Source: Prolixibacter bellariivorans ATCC BAA-1284
Lineage (GTDB): Bacteria > Bacteroidota > Bacteroidia > Bacteroidales > Prolixibacteraceae
Length of the DNA stretch: 64,000 nucleotides
Direction: 5' to 3'
Assembly (NCBI RefSeq): GCF_000621705.1
Contig: NZ_JHXO01000011.1
Span: 124,001-188,000 of the forward strand
A program made the position numbers and the translations under genes. Shown piece by piece: positions 1-9,455 of this stretch; the first letter of the stretch is position 1, and every line of letters begins with the position of its first letter. The notes beneath the pieces were generated by a model. It did not search any database. It saw only the letters and a list, made by a program, of their open reading frames with translations, and was not told the DNA's origin.

Positions 1-151
1 TGTCATACATGGATATGTTGTTAGAAAGAAAATGACCAGCATCCGGGGGTAGTCATGAGGAAAAGCGCTCCCGATTTTGTAAATTCGTTCAACGTGTATT
101 ACAGAAGCGGATGATTGTTAAAACGACTTCCGAAGATAAAAATCGATTGTT

Positions 152-1669
152 ATGAAACTTTTTGCGACCAGCCAGATTGCCGGGATTGATAAGTATACCA
201 TCGAGCATGAACCCATTTCCGATATCGATTTGATGGAGCGGGCAGCTTCCACCTTGGTCGATTGGATTTTGCATCACGCCGAGCCCGACCAGCACATGGT
301 GTTTTTTGTGGGACCGGGCAATAATGGTGGCGATGCGTTAGCCGCTGCCCGAATGCTGGCGTGGGCGCTTTCCGGCATCGAGGTTTATATACTTGATTTG
401 GGAAAGGAGATGTCTGACTCGGCGAATAGTAACCTGGAGCGTTTGCAACAACAAAACCGTACCCGGATTTCTTACATCGATGCCGATTCGCCAATGCCGG
501 AAATAAAATCCACCGATTGGGTGATTGACGGCTTGTTCGGTTCAGGTTTGTCGCGGCCGTTGAAAGGTTTGCCGGCGAAAGTTGTCAAACACATCAATGC
601 TTCCGGTGCCACGGTTGTTGCCATCGATATCCCGTCGGGACTGATGGGGGAAGACAACCGTGAAAATGATCGGGATGCCATTATTCGGGCCGATGTGACG
701 CTTACTTTTCAGTTTCCGAAAATCAGTTTTCTCCTGCCGGAAAATGATCCGTTTACCGGAAGCTGGGTTGTGCAGGATATCGGTTTGCATCCCGATGCCA
801 TTGAGAAAACGGAGACCCCCTTTTTCTATACAGACCATCAGGTAGCCCGAAAACTTTTAAAGGACCGGAGAACTTTTGCTCATAAAGGAAACTTAGGACA
901 CGCTTTGCTGATTGCCGGTAGTTACGGAAAAATGGGGGCTGCTGTTCTGGCCTCGCGCGGCTGCCTGCGTTCGGGCGTTGGCTTGCTTACGACGCATGTT
1001 CCGAGGCTGGGTTACAGTATTCTGCAAAACAGCATTCCGGAAGCCATGGCGAGCATCGATCAGTCGGATTTGATGTTTACCCAGAATCCGGATTTGGCTC
1101 CTTTCAATGCGATTGGTATTGGGCCCGGACTGGATACAAAGTGCAATACGGGGCGCGGTGTTCAGCGAATGCTGGAAGAAGAGCTGAAAAAGCCGATGGT
1201 TATCGATGCGGATGGTTTGAACCTGTTGGCAAGAAATCCGGAGTGGCTGAAGTTACTACCCCCTGAAACGATTTTGACACCGCATCCCGGTGAGTTTGCC
1301 CGGCTGACACATCCGGTCGAATGTGGATACGAACGTTTGCAACTGGCAATCGATTTTGCCAAAGACAATGGAGTTGTGTTGGTGCTGAAAGGAGCTTACA
1401 CGGCAATTGCCTGCCCGGATGGAACCTGCTGGTTCAACAGTACCGGTAATCCGGGAATGGCTACTGCCGGCAGCGGCGACGTTCTGACCGGAATTCTGCT
1501 TGGCTTGCTGGCGCAGGGATATGCTGCTAAAGATGCAGCCATTTTGGGCGTTTTTCTTCATGGGATGGCGGCTGATTTAGCTGTGGAAGAGAGTTCTCAG
1601 GAGGCATTACTGGCCGGAGATATCACTCAACATTTGGGGTTGGCATTTGCCACACTTAAAGATTCTTAA
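152..1669 (+). CDS. nnr: Bifunctional NAD(P)H-hydrate repair enzyme (epimerase + dehydratase)
   Basis: A 505-residue cytoplasmic repair enzyme for NADHX and NADPHX, the damaged hydrates of NAD(P)H. The N-terminal half (about 1-215) is the YjeF_N epimerase domain, with the glycine-rich motif GPGNNGGD at 54-61. The C-terminal half (about 230-505) is the ribokinase-like, ADP-dependent dehydratase, with GNLGHALLIAGSYGKMGAA, DADGLNLLA and the catalytic-loop motif GSGDVLTG. Length and domain order match the usual fused bacterial protein. The ATG at 152 is the natural start because the family motif begins close behind it. It reads as a single gene with no obvious partner. What lies before it is cut by the window edge. 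Confidence 0.95.
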   Translation: MKLFATSQIAGIDKYTIEHEPISDIDLMERAASTLVDWILHHAEPDQHMVFFVGPGNNGGDALAAARMLAWALSGIEVYILDLGKEMSDSANSNLERLQQQNRTRISYIDADSPMPEIKSTDWVIDGLFGSGLSRPLKGLPAKVVKHINASGATVVAIDIPSGLMGEDNRENDRDAIIRADVTLTFQFPKISFLLPENDPFTGSWVVQDIGLHPDAIEKTETPFFYTDHQVARKLLKDRRTFAHKGNLGHALLIAGSYGKMGAAVLASRGCLRSGVGLLTTHVPRLGYSILQNSIPEAMASIDQSDLMFTQNPDLAPFNAIGIGPGLDTKCNTGRGVQRMLEEELKKPMVIDADGLNLLARNPEWLKLLPPETILTPHPGEFARLTHPVECGYERLQLAIDFAKDNGVVLVLKGAYTAIACPDGTCWFNSTGNPGMATAGSGDVLTGILLGLLAQGYAAKDAAILGVFLHGMAADLAVEESSQEALLAGDITQHLGLAFATLKDS

Positions 1670-1894
1670 AGATTTTGTGAAAGCAAAAAAAACTGTCAAA
1701 TTTGGGGATATTTGTTTCTGATAATCTCTCTTCACAGGAAGAGAAACTGAAAATTGATTTGCTGGTGTTTTTTAGAGTCGGAAATGAATGCCCCCTAATA
1801 ATGAAAAGGAGAAAGCAGAATTTTGTGTTTTCCCGGGTTGGGAATTTACAATGAACTGCAGATTCGATTTGGTTTAATGAATAATTTAAAAGAA

Positions 1895-3019
1895 ATGAAA
1901 AGCATATATCTTACGTTGTTGGGGTTGCTGTTTGTTGCCGGACAGGTAATGGCATCGCCCAAAGATGAAAAACCAGTGCCTTTTACCGGAGGAGTTGTGT
2001 ATTCGTTGCCGGAAACAGGTATACGGGTAACCGTTGAAGTGGAGCAAGTGAAATTTATTCATGGCCCGTATTATCAGTATGCCGACAAGTATCTGGGTAT
2101 CCCCAATGCACCCTCGACTGACAGGGAAAGCTGGAAGATTACGAATGTCAGCCTGAGTACTTACGGAGAGCCCGATCCTACAGAAGTCCATACTGCATCG
2201 GGACCGTTTGCTTCGGCTTTAAGCCTGACGGAAGACGGTGTTTTGATTGGCATTAACAGCGATGTGAAATCGGGAAAAGAAGACGTAGCCAGTTCAGTTT
2301 ACACTCCTGATGTTGAGGTTCCGGAGGAGCCCTGGCCCGATCGTTCCATGCATTCTTTTCTGAATGAAGTGGACACTATTCCCGCCGATCAGTTTACCGA
2401 AAAGACCTTGCAGCAAAAAGCTTTGGAAACCGCTCATGATATTACCAAAATCAGGAAACGAAAATTCAAATCGCTCGCTTTCGGGTACGATAAGGCTTTG
2501 CCTGACGGAGAAGCTTACAATACCATGGTGGCTCAACTGGACAAGTTGGAGAAGGAATATGTCGGACTTTTCATCGGGAAGTCATATAAAGCAAAGCACA
2601 CCTATGTTTTCAATGTCGTACCTGATGCAAAAAATGGAAAGAGTGCGATTGTTTTTAGGTTTTCAACATCCAAAGGGGTGGTTCCGACAACCGATCTCTC
2701 CGGAAAACCGGTGATGTTGGAGATTGACCGGAATACTAGTTTGGAAAAAAGTAACGGTCAGGTAGCGGGTCAGCAAACGGCTACACCCGAAACGAGTAAC
2801 AGTGGTTTGTTTTACCGGATTCCCGGAAACGCCGGGGTTCGACTTTTGGATGGAACCCATATTTTACTGGAATCTCATCTGACGCTTGGGCAGTTTGGTA
2901 AAGTGGCCCCGATTCCTGAAGGACTGCTTAACGGAAATTATGATATCCGGCTGCATCCGGCTACCGGAGCAATTCAGAGAGTAAAAAGAATAATGGAAAA
3001 AAATAAAGAGGAACAGTAA
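1895..3019 (+). CDS. DUF4831 family exported protein
   Basis: A 374-residue protein of the Bacteroidota family DUF4831, whose function is unknown. From the ATG at 1895 the first 20 or so residues form a signal peptide (MKSIYLTLLGLLFVAGQVMA), so the protein is exported. In-frame starts at 1823 and 1877 would place extra polar residues before the signal and are less likely. After the signal comes the family hallmark, a GGVVYSLPETG strand followed by VTVEVEQVKF and a YADKYLG element. It stands alone between nnr and the MFS transporter and is closed by a strong terminator. The family call is from memory of its N-terminal motif; no biochemical role is claimed. Confidence 0.75.
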   Translation: MKSIYLTLLGLLFVAGQVMASPKDEKPVPFTGGVVYSLPETGIRVTVEVEQVKFIHGPYYQYADKYLGIPNAPSTDRESWKITNVSLSTYGEPDPTEVHTASGPFASALSLTEDGVLIGINSDVKSGKEDVASSVYTPDVEVPEEPWPDRSMHSFLNEVDTIPADQFTEKTLQQKALETAHDITKIRKRKFKSLAFGYDKALPDGEAYNTMVAQLDKLEKEYVGLFIGKSYKAKHTYVFNVVPDAKNGKSAIVFRFSTSKGVVPTTDLSGKPVMLEIDRNTSLEKSNGQVAGQQTATPETSNSGLFYRIPGNAGVRLLDGTHILLESHLTLGQFGKVAPIPEGLLNGNYDIRLHPATGAIQRVKRIMEKNKEEQ

Positions 3020-3030
3020 TAAATATATCG

Positions 3031-3057
3031 AATGCGGACAATTGTCCGCATTTTTTT
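3031..3057 (+). terminator. Rho-independent terminator after the DUF4831 gene
   Basis: A perfect 22-bp palindrome (3031-3052) folds as ATGCGGAC / GTCCGCAT around an AATT loop. A run of seven T follows at 3051-3057. It lies 12 bases past the stop codon. Confidence 0.9.
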
Positions 3058-3270
3058 GTCCCCATACCATTTCCCGGATGTTTCCCAACACGTTGTTGAA
3101 GAATGGATTTCTATATAAGTTGTGGATATTTAGGGATTTATGTTTTTAATGTAATGTTTTTTTTGTCTGAATATGACGTAAATCGCCTTTATTGAGCAGA
3201 ATATCTTCCGGTTTTTATTGTATTTTGGGCTGCCAATAGGAAAATATTATAAGTAAGTAAATAGATAATT

Positions 3271-4959
3271 ATGACTGAAGCAATTCGTAAATCGTTGAGG
3301 GAATCACCAAAAGCGAGATGGACGGCCATGGTAGTCGTTTCTCTTTCGATGTTTGGTGCATATTACTTTAACTATGCTTTGTCGCCTGTGAAGCCAATTC
3401 TGGAAAGTGCTTTGGGGTGGACAAGTTCTGATTTTGGTGTGTACACCTCTGCCTATGCCTGGTTCAATGTGTATTTTCTGATGTTGATTTTCAGCGGTAT
3501 CATTCTCGACCGGTTGGGAATTAAGATTACAGGTTTAGGCGCTACCGTTTTAATGGTTGTCGGCACAGGTGTGAACTATTGGGCCATTACAGCGCCTTTC
3601 CCCGCTGGTGCTCAGGTGACTCTTCCTTTAATTGGAAGTATCAAAACAGAAGTGCTTCTTTCATCCATTGGATTTGCCATTTTTGGAGTAGGAAGTGAAG
3701 CGACCGGAATCACGGTTTCAAAAGCGATTGTGAAATGGTTCAAAGGGAAAGAAATGGCATTGGCGATGGGATTGCAGATGTCAATTGCCCGTTTGGGAAC
3801 CGCTTTAGCATTGGCTATTTCGTTGCCATTGGCTCTTCATTTTACTTACAGAGCTCCTGTGGCATTTGCATTCATCCTGATGCTGTTGGGAGTCATCGCG
3901 TTTATCACCTATATCGTACTCGATACAAAACTCGATAAATCGGAAGAGCACATTGAAGTTGAAGAAGAGGAACCATTCCGCCTGAAGGATATTGTGATGA
4001 TCATTTCGAACAAAGCGTTTTGGTATATCGCCATCCTTTGTGTTCTCTTTTACGGTGCGGTTTTCCCGTTCTTATTCTACGCAACGGACTTCATTATCAA
4101 TAAATACCATGTGTCACCGTCGTTGGCAGGTTTGATTCCGAGTTTGTTGCCTTTCGGAACCATCTTCCTGACTCCGTTCTTTGGTGGTATTTACGATAAG
4201 AAAGGAAAAGGTGCGACCATCATGATCATTGGTGCTATCATGTTGATTGTGGTACATGGATTTCTTTCTATTCCGACCCTTGACAACTGGATTTTTGCTG
4301 CCGCTATGGTGGTTATTCTGGGTATTGCCTTCTCTTTGGTACCTTCAGCTATGTGGCCATCGGTACCGAAAATTATTCCGGAAAAACAGCTGGGTACTGC
4401 TTATGCCGTTATCTTCTTCATCCAGAATATTGGCCTTATGGCGATTCCACTTCTCTTAGGTGTTGTGTTAAATTCAACCAATCCCAACGTTTCACCGAAT
4501 AAAACAGTTATTCGAAAAGCTGTTGAGATGAGTTACACCAAAGCACTGCAGGAACAAAATATTACACTGGACGCAAAAGCGCTGAATATTGCGATTGAGA
4601 AAACAACCAGTGGTGTTGTCGATTCAATTGTTGAGTCAGTTTCATATGTTCCAACTCCGCAAAGCGAGATCAATGTGGAGAAAGTCGAAAATTCAATTGT
4701 TGCCAACAATCTCAACATGCTTGGTAGTCCTGAATTAGGAGTATCTCAGGAGAAAGTACTGGATAAAATGGGCTCCACCTTCAAAAAGGCTACTTTTGAA
4801 GTTGTGACCAAAGAGAAGCTGAATATCCGGTATGACTATCAGTACGATATTCTCATGTTTACGCTGCTGGGGGTTCTGGCCTTGTTATTTGCCTTCTTGC
4901 TGAAACGGGAAGATCGTATAAAAGGTTACGGACTCGAGAAACCAAATATCGAGAGTTAA
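3271..4959 (+). CDS. MFS transporter with a large extracytoplasmic insert
   Basis: A 562-residue major facilitator protein with about twelve hydrophobic segments spread over residues 18-400 and 526-545. The loop after TM2 carries the MFS signature DRLGIK (80-85), and a related DKKGKG loop occurs near 309-314. The central cytoplasmic loop (about 218-240) is acidic. Residues about 401-525, between the predicted eleventh and twelfth membrane segments, form a hydrophilic insert that ordinary 400-450 residue MFS carriers lack; the positive-inside pattern puts it outside the cytoplasm. The substrate cannot be read from sequence; similarity of the N-terminus to anion or sugar-phosphate antiporters is only an impression. 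It has its own terminator, with no co-transcribed partner. Confidence 0.85.
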   Translation: MTEAIRKSLRESPKARWTAMVVVSLSMFGAYYFNYALSPVKPILESALGWTSSDFGVYTSAYAWFNVYFLMLIFSGIILDRLGIKITGLGATVLMVVGTGVNYWAITAPFPAGAQVTLPLIGSIKTEVLLSSIGFAIFGVGSEATGITVSKAIVKWFKGKEMALAMGLQMSIARLGTALALAISLPLALHFTYRAPVAFAFILMLLGVIAFITYIVLDTKLDKSEEHIEVEEEEPFRLKDIVMIISNKAFWYIAILCVLFYGAVFPFLFYATDFIINKYHVSPSLAGLIPSLLPFGTIFLTPFFGGIYDKKGKGATIMIIGAIMLIVVHGFLSIPTLDNWIFAAAMVVILGIAFSLVPSAMWPSVPKIIPEKQLGTAYAVIFFIQNIGLMAIPLLLGVVLNSTNPNVSPNKTVIRKAVEMSYTKALQEQNITLDAKALNIAIEKTTSGVVDSIVESVSYVPTPQSEINVEKVENSIVANNLNMLGSPELGVSQEKVLDKMGSTFKKATFEVVTKEKLNIRYDYQYDILMFTLLGVLALLFAFLLKREDRIKGYGLEKPNIES

Positions 4960-4985
4960 TACCTCAGCATATTGATAAATCCATT

Positions 4986-5016
4986 GGGCTGACCGTTTTC
5001 CGGTTGGCCCTTTTTT
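4986..5016 (+). terminator. Terminator after the MFS transporter
   Basis: A 10-bp stem GGGCTGACCG / CGGTTGGCCC, with two G-T pairs and a TTTT-containing loop, followed by six T. Confidence 0.88.
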
Positions 5017-5165
5017 GTTGTTCCCTTTCCGGGAAATCATGAGTTTTGACAGGCCAAACATCCTCTTGATTTGTTATTTTTAAGGATTCAAAAGAAACTT
5101 CCTTTATTCATTCGCTGTTCAGGACATTAGAAAATCTGTTTTAAACATTATTATAATTGAAAATT

Positions 5166-6626
5166 ATGAGTAAAGAGATTACCAATCTGGAGCCCAAAGC
5201 ACTTTGGGAACATTTTTATCAGTTGACCCAAATTCCAAGGCCGTCAAAAAAAGAAACCCGGATTCAGGAGTTCATGATGAATTTCGGAAAGTCGCTCGGA
5301 CTGGAGACCATTAAGGATGAAACTGGTAATATCATCATTCGCAAACCGGCTACTCCCGGTATGGAGAACCGGAAAGGTGTGGTTTTTCAGGGACACCTTG
5401 ATATGGTACCGCAAAAAAATAACGATACCAAACACGATTTCGAGAACGATCCGATTGACGCATACATCGACGGAGACTGGGTTACGGCCAAAGGAACCAC
5501 GCTCGGAGCAGATAACGGAATTGGTGTAGCTGCTGCGATGACCGTTCTGGCGGCAACGGATATTGCTCACGGACCGGTGGAAGCTTTATTTACATGCGAT
5601 GAAGAGACAGGTATGACCGGAGCTTTTGGTTTACAACCGAATGTTCTGAAAGGCGATATTCTCCTGAATATGGACTCGGAAGATGAGGGTGAATTGTATG
5701 TCGGTTGCGCCGGTGGTGTAGATGCCAGCATCGAATTCGAATACGATCAGGTAGTTGTTCCTTCTGGCGTGAAAGCTTTTGATTTGGTTGTTTCCGGACT
5801 AAAAGGCGGACACTCAGGAATGGATATCCCGCTTGGCCTGGGGAATGCCAATAAATTACTGGTTCGTTTCCTGAAGTATGCGGTAACTGAGCTGGATGTT
5901 CGTTTGGCTGGAATCAATGCCGGTGGATTGCGCAATGCCATTCCCCGCGAAGGTACGGCTAAGGTGGTTGTTCCCGCAGAGAATGTTGATGCATTGAAAA
6001 AAGCTGTTGCTGAATATGAAGCTATTTATAAAGCTGAGTTGAGCAGTCGTGAACCGAACCTAGGCTTTGTCGCCAATGAAACAGAGATGCCTAAATCGTT
6101 GATTGACGAGGCGGTTCAGGATGGTCTGATTGACTCGGTGAATGCATGTCCGAATGGCGTTATCCGCATGAGCGATGATATGCCTGGACTGGTGGAGACT
6201 TCAACGAATCTGGCTTCGGTTAAATCTGAAAACGGTACCGTAAGCATTCAGTGCTTGCTGCGTAGTTCAGTTGACACAGCTAAGCAATATCTGGCCGAGC
6301 GTATCGACAGTGTATTCTCGCTGGCCGGTGCAACGGTTGTATTTGCCGGCGGCTACCCGGGATGGAAACCGAATATGGCTTCTCCTATTCTGAAGCAAAT
6401 GCAGGGAATCTACAATGATAAGTTTGGTAAAGTGCCAGAAATTAAGGCTATCCATGCCGGACTGGAATGTGGTCTGTTGGGCGCAGTATATCCCAACTGG
6501 GATATGATTTCGTTTGGTCCAACCATTCGTTCTCCTCACTCACCCGATGAAAAAGTACACATTGAATCAGTGAACAAATTCTGGGACTTCCTGGTTGAGA
6601 CACTGAAAAATGTAGAAGAAAAATAA
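5166..6626 (+). CDS. pepD: Aminoacyl-histidine dipeptidase (M20 family)
   Basis: A 486-residue cytosolic zinc dipeptidase of the M20/PepD group, which cleaves Xaa-His and related dipeptides. Metal-site motifs are in order: FQGHLDMVP (His77 and Asp79), LGADNGIG (Asp116), CDEETGMTGA (Glu146 and Glu147), MDSEDEG, and near the C-terminus IHAGLECG with the last ligand region. The ATG at 5166 gives MSKEITNLEPKALWEHF, the typical PepD N-terminus; an in-frame ATG three codons upstream adds nothing conserved. It is a monocistronic gene between two terminators. Confidence 0.93.
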   Translation: MSKEITNLEPKALWEHFYQLTQIPRPSKKETRIQEFMMNFGKSLGLETIKDETGNIIIRKPATPGMENRKGVVFQGHLDMVPQKNNDTKHDFENDPIDAYIDGDWVTAKGTTLGADNGIGVAAAMTVLAATDIAHGPVEALFTCDEETGMTGAFGLQPNVLKGDILLNMDSEDEGELYVGCAGGVDASIEFEYDQVVVPSGVKAFDLVVSGLKGGHSGMDIPLGLGNANKLLVRFLKYAVTELDVRLAGINAGGLRNAIPREGTAKVVVPAENVDALKKAVAEYEAIYKAELSSREPNLGFVANETEMPKSLIDEAVQDGLIDSVNACPNGVIRMSDDMPGLVETSTNLASVKSENGTVSIQCLLRSSVDTAKQYLAERIDSVFSLAGATVVFAGGYPGWKPNMASPILKQMQGIYNDKFGKVPEIKAIHAGLECGLLGAVYPNWDMISFGPTIRSPHSPDEKVHIESVNKFWDFLVETLKNVEEK

Positions 6627-6650
6627 AGGATTAATTCCTTACAAGCATTA

Positions 6651-6684
6651 GAAAAGCTTTCCTCAAACGGGGAAAGCTTTTTTT
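6651..6684 (+). terminator. Terminator after pepD
   Basis: The hairpin arms AAAGCTTTCC and GGGGAAAGCTTT are followed by a T-rich run. It lies between the convergent pepD and the minus-strand PLP gene and may serve both strands. Confidence 0.85.
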
Positions 6685-6705
6685 GTTATCTATTTGTTTT
6701 GCTTG

Positions 6706-7806
6706 TTAATATCTGGGCATGGTGTCAATTATCTCGCCTTCATCAGTGAAATACCATCCCATTGCATGTGCTGTCAGGCAGGCGTGCACCGGAAGAATTT
6801 CGACCAGGTCGCCAATTTTAAATTTATTAAACTCTTGCGGCGAGACCTTCAATATGCCATGTTCCTGCGAAAGGTCGTGCAGGTAATTCATTTCGTTTAA
6901 AAGAATACGTTTATTTCCGTCCCTTCTGACGATGCGTCCGTACAATTTCTTCCCATCGATGTTCATGATATAGTCTTTTGAAAAATGCACGGAACCGCCA
7001 TGGATGACTATTTCGTTCCTCGACTGATTCTTGGAAACAACCGGGCAAACCATTCGAATAGCAATCTGGTCATACTCGCAGGCACTAAGCTGTTGCTGCA
7101 TCAAATCGTAAAATACAAAATTGCCCGGCCGAATTTCGTCAACTCCGCGAAAATCATCACTGATGCTGCATGCCGGTGTATCTCCAATCGAAATTTCCAG
7201 GTCGGGAAATACCGGCGAAAATTTCTTTTTTAACTGGTTCAGCTTCATCAGTGCATCAAAGTGGATATTATAGATGGTATGGCGGGCTTTCGTTTTGTAT
7301 GTATGGCCGGAGTGAGAAAGAAATCCTCTGAATTTTATGTTTTCCTTATAAATCAAGGCATACTCCAGCAAACTTTCTATTTGCCCTTCCCGGTCAGCTT
7401 CAATTCCGGTTCGTCCGTGACCCGTATCAATTTTCACATAAAACTCAACAGGTGAGGTTAACTTGTTATTTAAAATTTTTAGGATCTCGTGTGTTTCAAC
7501 AACAAGATTCAGTTTAATCTTTGCTGCCAAAGCGTTGATGTTCTCCATCTCAAGCGGATTGATGGGAAAGGCAATGGTAATGTCATCCCATCCATTTTCG
7601 GCAAAGTATTCGGCCATTTGAACGGACGATACCGTAATGGCAGTGACTCCATAATCGCGAAACCAGGAGCCTACTTCTGCTGACACATGAGTCTTAAAAT
7701 GTGGCCTGAAACGAAGTTTATTGGCTTTGGCCTTATTGGCCATGAACTCGATATTCGACAGGCATTTCTTTTTGTCAAGTACTAAAGTCGGGCGAATGAT
7801 TTCCAT
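6706..7806 (-). CDS. PLP-dependent D-amino-acid enzyme (D-threonine aldolase / D-serine dehydratase-like)
   Basis: A 366-residue fold-type III PLP enzyme with an alanine-racemase-like N-terminal barrel. RPHFKTH (34-40) carries the PLP-binding lysine, Lys38. Near the C-terminus PVHACLTAH supplies His341 and Cys343, an HxC pair like the zinc site of eukaryotic-type D-serine dehydratase, whereas D-threonine aldolases typically have HxD. This favours a D-serine or related D-3-hydroxyamino-acid lyase, but the substrate remains inference. Its ATG shares one base with the stop of pncB (TAATG), so the two genes are probably translationally coupled. Convergent pepD and its terminator lie just beyond the stop. 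Confidence 0.85.
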   Translation of the reverse strand: MEIIRPTLVLDKKKCLSNIEFMANKAKANKLRFRPHFKTHVSAEVGSWFRDYGVTAITVSSVQMAEYFAENGWDDITIAFPINPLEMENINALAAKIKLNLVVETHEILKILNNKLTSPVEFYVKIDTGHGRTGIEADREGQIESLLEYALIYKENIKFRGFLSHSGHTYKTKARHTIYNIHFDALMKLNQLKKKFSPVFPDLEISIGDTPACSISDDFRGVDEIRPGNFVFYDLMQQQLSACEYDQIAIRMVCPVVSKNQSRNEIVIHGGSVHFSKDYIMNIDGKKLYGRIVRRDGNKRILLNEMNYLHDLSQEHGILKVSPQEFNKFKIGDLVEILPVHACLTAHAMGWYFTDEGEIIDTMPRY

Positions 7807-9251
7807 TAATTCGGTTTTATTTCGGTCTGACAGAGTTTGCTATCCACTTTCTTCATTAACTCGCATCGTAAATTATACAAGTTTTTCGAAATTCCAACTT
7901 TATAGATGTGAGCTTTGATAAAACGCTTGTGTTCGGAAGGCAATAGTGCTGCACGAGTCTTCAGGTACTCGTGAATTTTAGCGAGCGATGGTGTCTCATC
8001 AGTTAGCTTCCCATTATCGTATACAACCTGAAGTAATTTTTCCCTTTTCAGATGTGAAACCTGGGTAAATTTTTCGGGATGATGCGGGTGATAAATGTAT
8101 TCTGCTTCGTTGGGATCTTCGTTGGCCAGCAGAATTCCGTCCCGGAAGAAAAATCCTTCTTCATCGTAATAGCGATAGACTTCTTTTTTCCCCGGAAGGG
8201 TAACTTTCTCAATATTCTCCGAAATTTTCATTCGGGGAGTTCCGTCACATTCGGCCAGCTTGTAAACTCCATCGAGCGCAGCTTCGGGCTTCCCTGTGAC
8301 CATCTCAGTACCAATGCCAAAGGCGTCAATGGGGGCTTCCTGCTCTTCGAGACTTTTAACCACGTGTTCGTTGAGCTGGTTGGAGGCAAAAATCTGGACG
8401 TAATTCAGTCCGGCTGCGTCAAGTTGTTTTCGGGCTCGTTTACTTAAATAGGCAAGGTCACCGCTGTCGAGCCGGATACCAATCATTTTCTGCCCTTTGG
8501 CTTCCATTTCTTTGGCAATTTTTATCGCGTTTGGGACCCCGCTTTTCAGCGTATCATAAGTGTCGACCAGCAACACGGTATTTTGAGGATGAACTTCTGC
8601 AAACGTCCGGAAAGCCGTTAGCTCATCATCGAAACTTTGAATCCAGCTATGAGCCAGTGTTCCGGAAACAGGGATATCGAATGCTTTTCCGGCAAATACG
8701 TTGGAAGTGGCAGATGCACCACCGATTACAGCAGCTCTGGATGCGTGGATGCCTCCCAGGCCGTGCGCCCGTCGGAGTCCGAAATCGACAAATGTCTTCG
8801 CTTTGCTGACATGTTTGATTCGAAACGCTTTAGTTGCTACCAGCGATTGAAAATTGAGTAAATTGAGTAGCATGGTCTCAATGAGTTGTGCTTCAATAAT
8901 ATTTCCTTCGACACGCAGCAACGGTTCACCCGGAAAAACGATTTCTCCTTCCTTCATGGAAATGATTTTCCCGCTAAAGCGAAAATCCCGTAGATATTCG
9001 ACAAAATCTGGGTGTAATCCGGTTTTTTTCAGGTACTCGATGTCTGAATCGGAGTAATTAAAATGTTTCAGCAAGCGAAGAACTTCACCCAAACCTGCAA
9101 AAACCAGGTAACCTCCGTCATACGGATTGGTCCGGAAAAAATAGTCGAATGTAACCTGTTCGTCTTTCTTCCCGGAAAAGTAATAGCCCTGGGCCATGGT
9201 GAGTTCGTAAAAGTCGGTATATAGTCCCAAATGGTCGTTTAATGTCTGCAT
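7806..9251 (-). CDS. pncB: Nicotinate phosphoribosyltransferase
   Basis: A 481-residue cytoplasmic enzyme of the NAD salvage (Preiss-Handler) pathway, which joins nicotinate to PRPP with ATP hydrolysis. The N-terminus YTDFYELTMAQGYY is diagnostic. GTLAHSW holds the conserved histidine (His201) that is phosphorylated during catalysis. DSGDLAYLSKRAR and FGIGTEMVTG are the phosphate-binding segments. The length is that of the long bacterial form. It is the first gene of a two-gene unit with the PLP D-amino-acid enzyme, overlapping it by one base. Confidence 0.95.
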   Translation of the reverse strand: MQTLNDHLGLYTDFYELTMAQGYYFSGKKDEQVTFDYFFRTNPYDGGYLVFAGLGEVLRLLKHFNYSDSDIEYLKKTGLHPDFVEYLRDFRFSGKIISMKEGEIVFPGEPLLRVEGNIIEAQLIETMLLNLLNFQSLVATKAFRIKHVSKAKTFVDFGLRRAHGLGGIHASRAAVIGGASATSNVFAGKAFDIPVSGTLAHSWIQSFDDELTAFRTFAEVHPQNTVLLVDTYDTLKSGVPNAIKIAKEMEAKGQKMIGIRLDSGDLAYLSKRARKQLDAAGLNYVQIFASNQLNEHVVKSLEEQEAPIDAFGIGTEMVTGKPEAALDGVYKLAECDGTPRMKISENIEKVTLPGKKEVYRYYDEEGFFFRDGILLANEDPNEAEYIYHPHHPEKFTQVSHLKREKLLQVVYDNGKLTDETPSLAKIHEYLKTRAALLPSEHKRFIKAHIYKVGISKNLYNLRCELMKKVDSKLCQTEIKPN

Positions 9252-9277
9252 AATATATCGTGGAGGATGTTAAACGT

Positions 9278-9305
9278 TAAATATACTGATAAATTGACTA
9301 AACAA
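9278..9305 (-). promoter_or_regulatory. Candidate promoter of pncB
   Basis: On the minus strand a TTG (9305-9303) is followed after 17 bases by TATATTTA (9285-9278), one base off the Bacteroidota -7 consensus TAnnTTTG. The predicted start point would leave a leader of about 20 bases before the pncB ATG. Confidence 0.4.
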
Positions 9306-9408
9306 GCTATTTCTACTGATTTTTCGAGAGGCTGACTGTAGGAGATCTGGGTATGTAGTAATCATAATATACATACATTTCAGATGATGGAGATGCTGGA
9401 AAAAGGGT

Positions 9409-9440
9409 AAAAAAAATCCCGGTGGTTAAGCCGGGATTCC
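9409..9440 (-). terminator. Terminator of purA
   Basis: Read on the minus strand, AATCCCGG and CCGGGATT pair around an eight-base loop and are followed by a long T run. It starts 16 bases past the purA stop. Confidence 0.9.
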
Positions 9441-9455
9441 TGAGTGTATTGGTGA

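Noticed and set aside
55-114. 19-codon open frame upstream of nnr
   Set aside because: Too short, with no features; may be by chance. The first 150 bases probably contain the end of a gene cut by the window and the nnr promoter, but no exact -7 box is seen.
3221-3227. TATTTTG as the MFS promoter
   Set aside because: The box is one base short of TAnnTTTG and the nearest TTG is 26 bases away.
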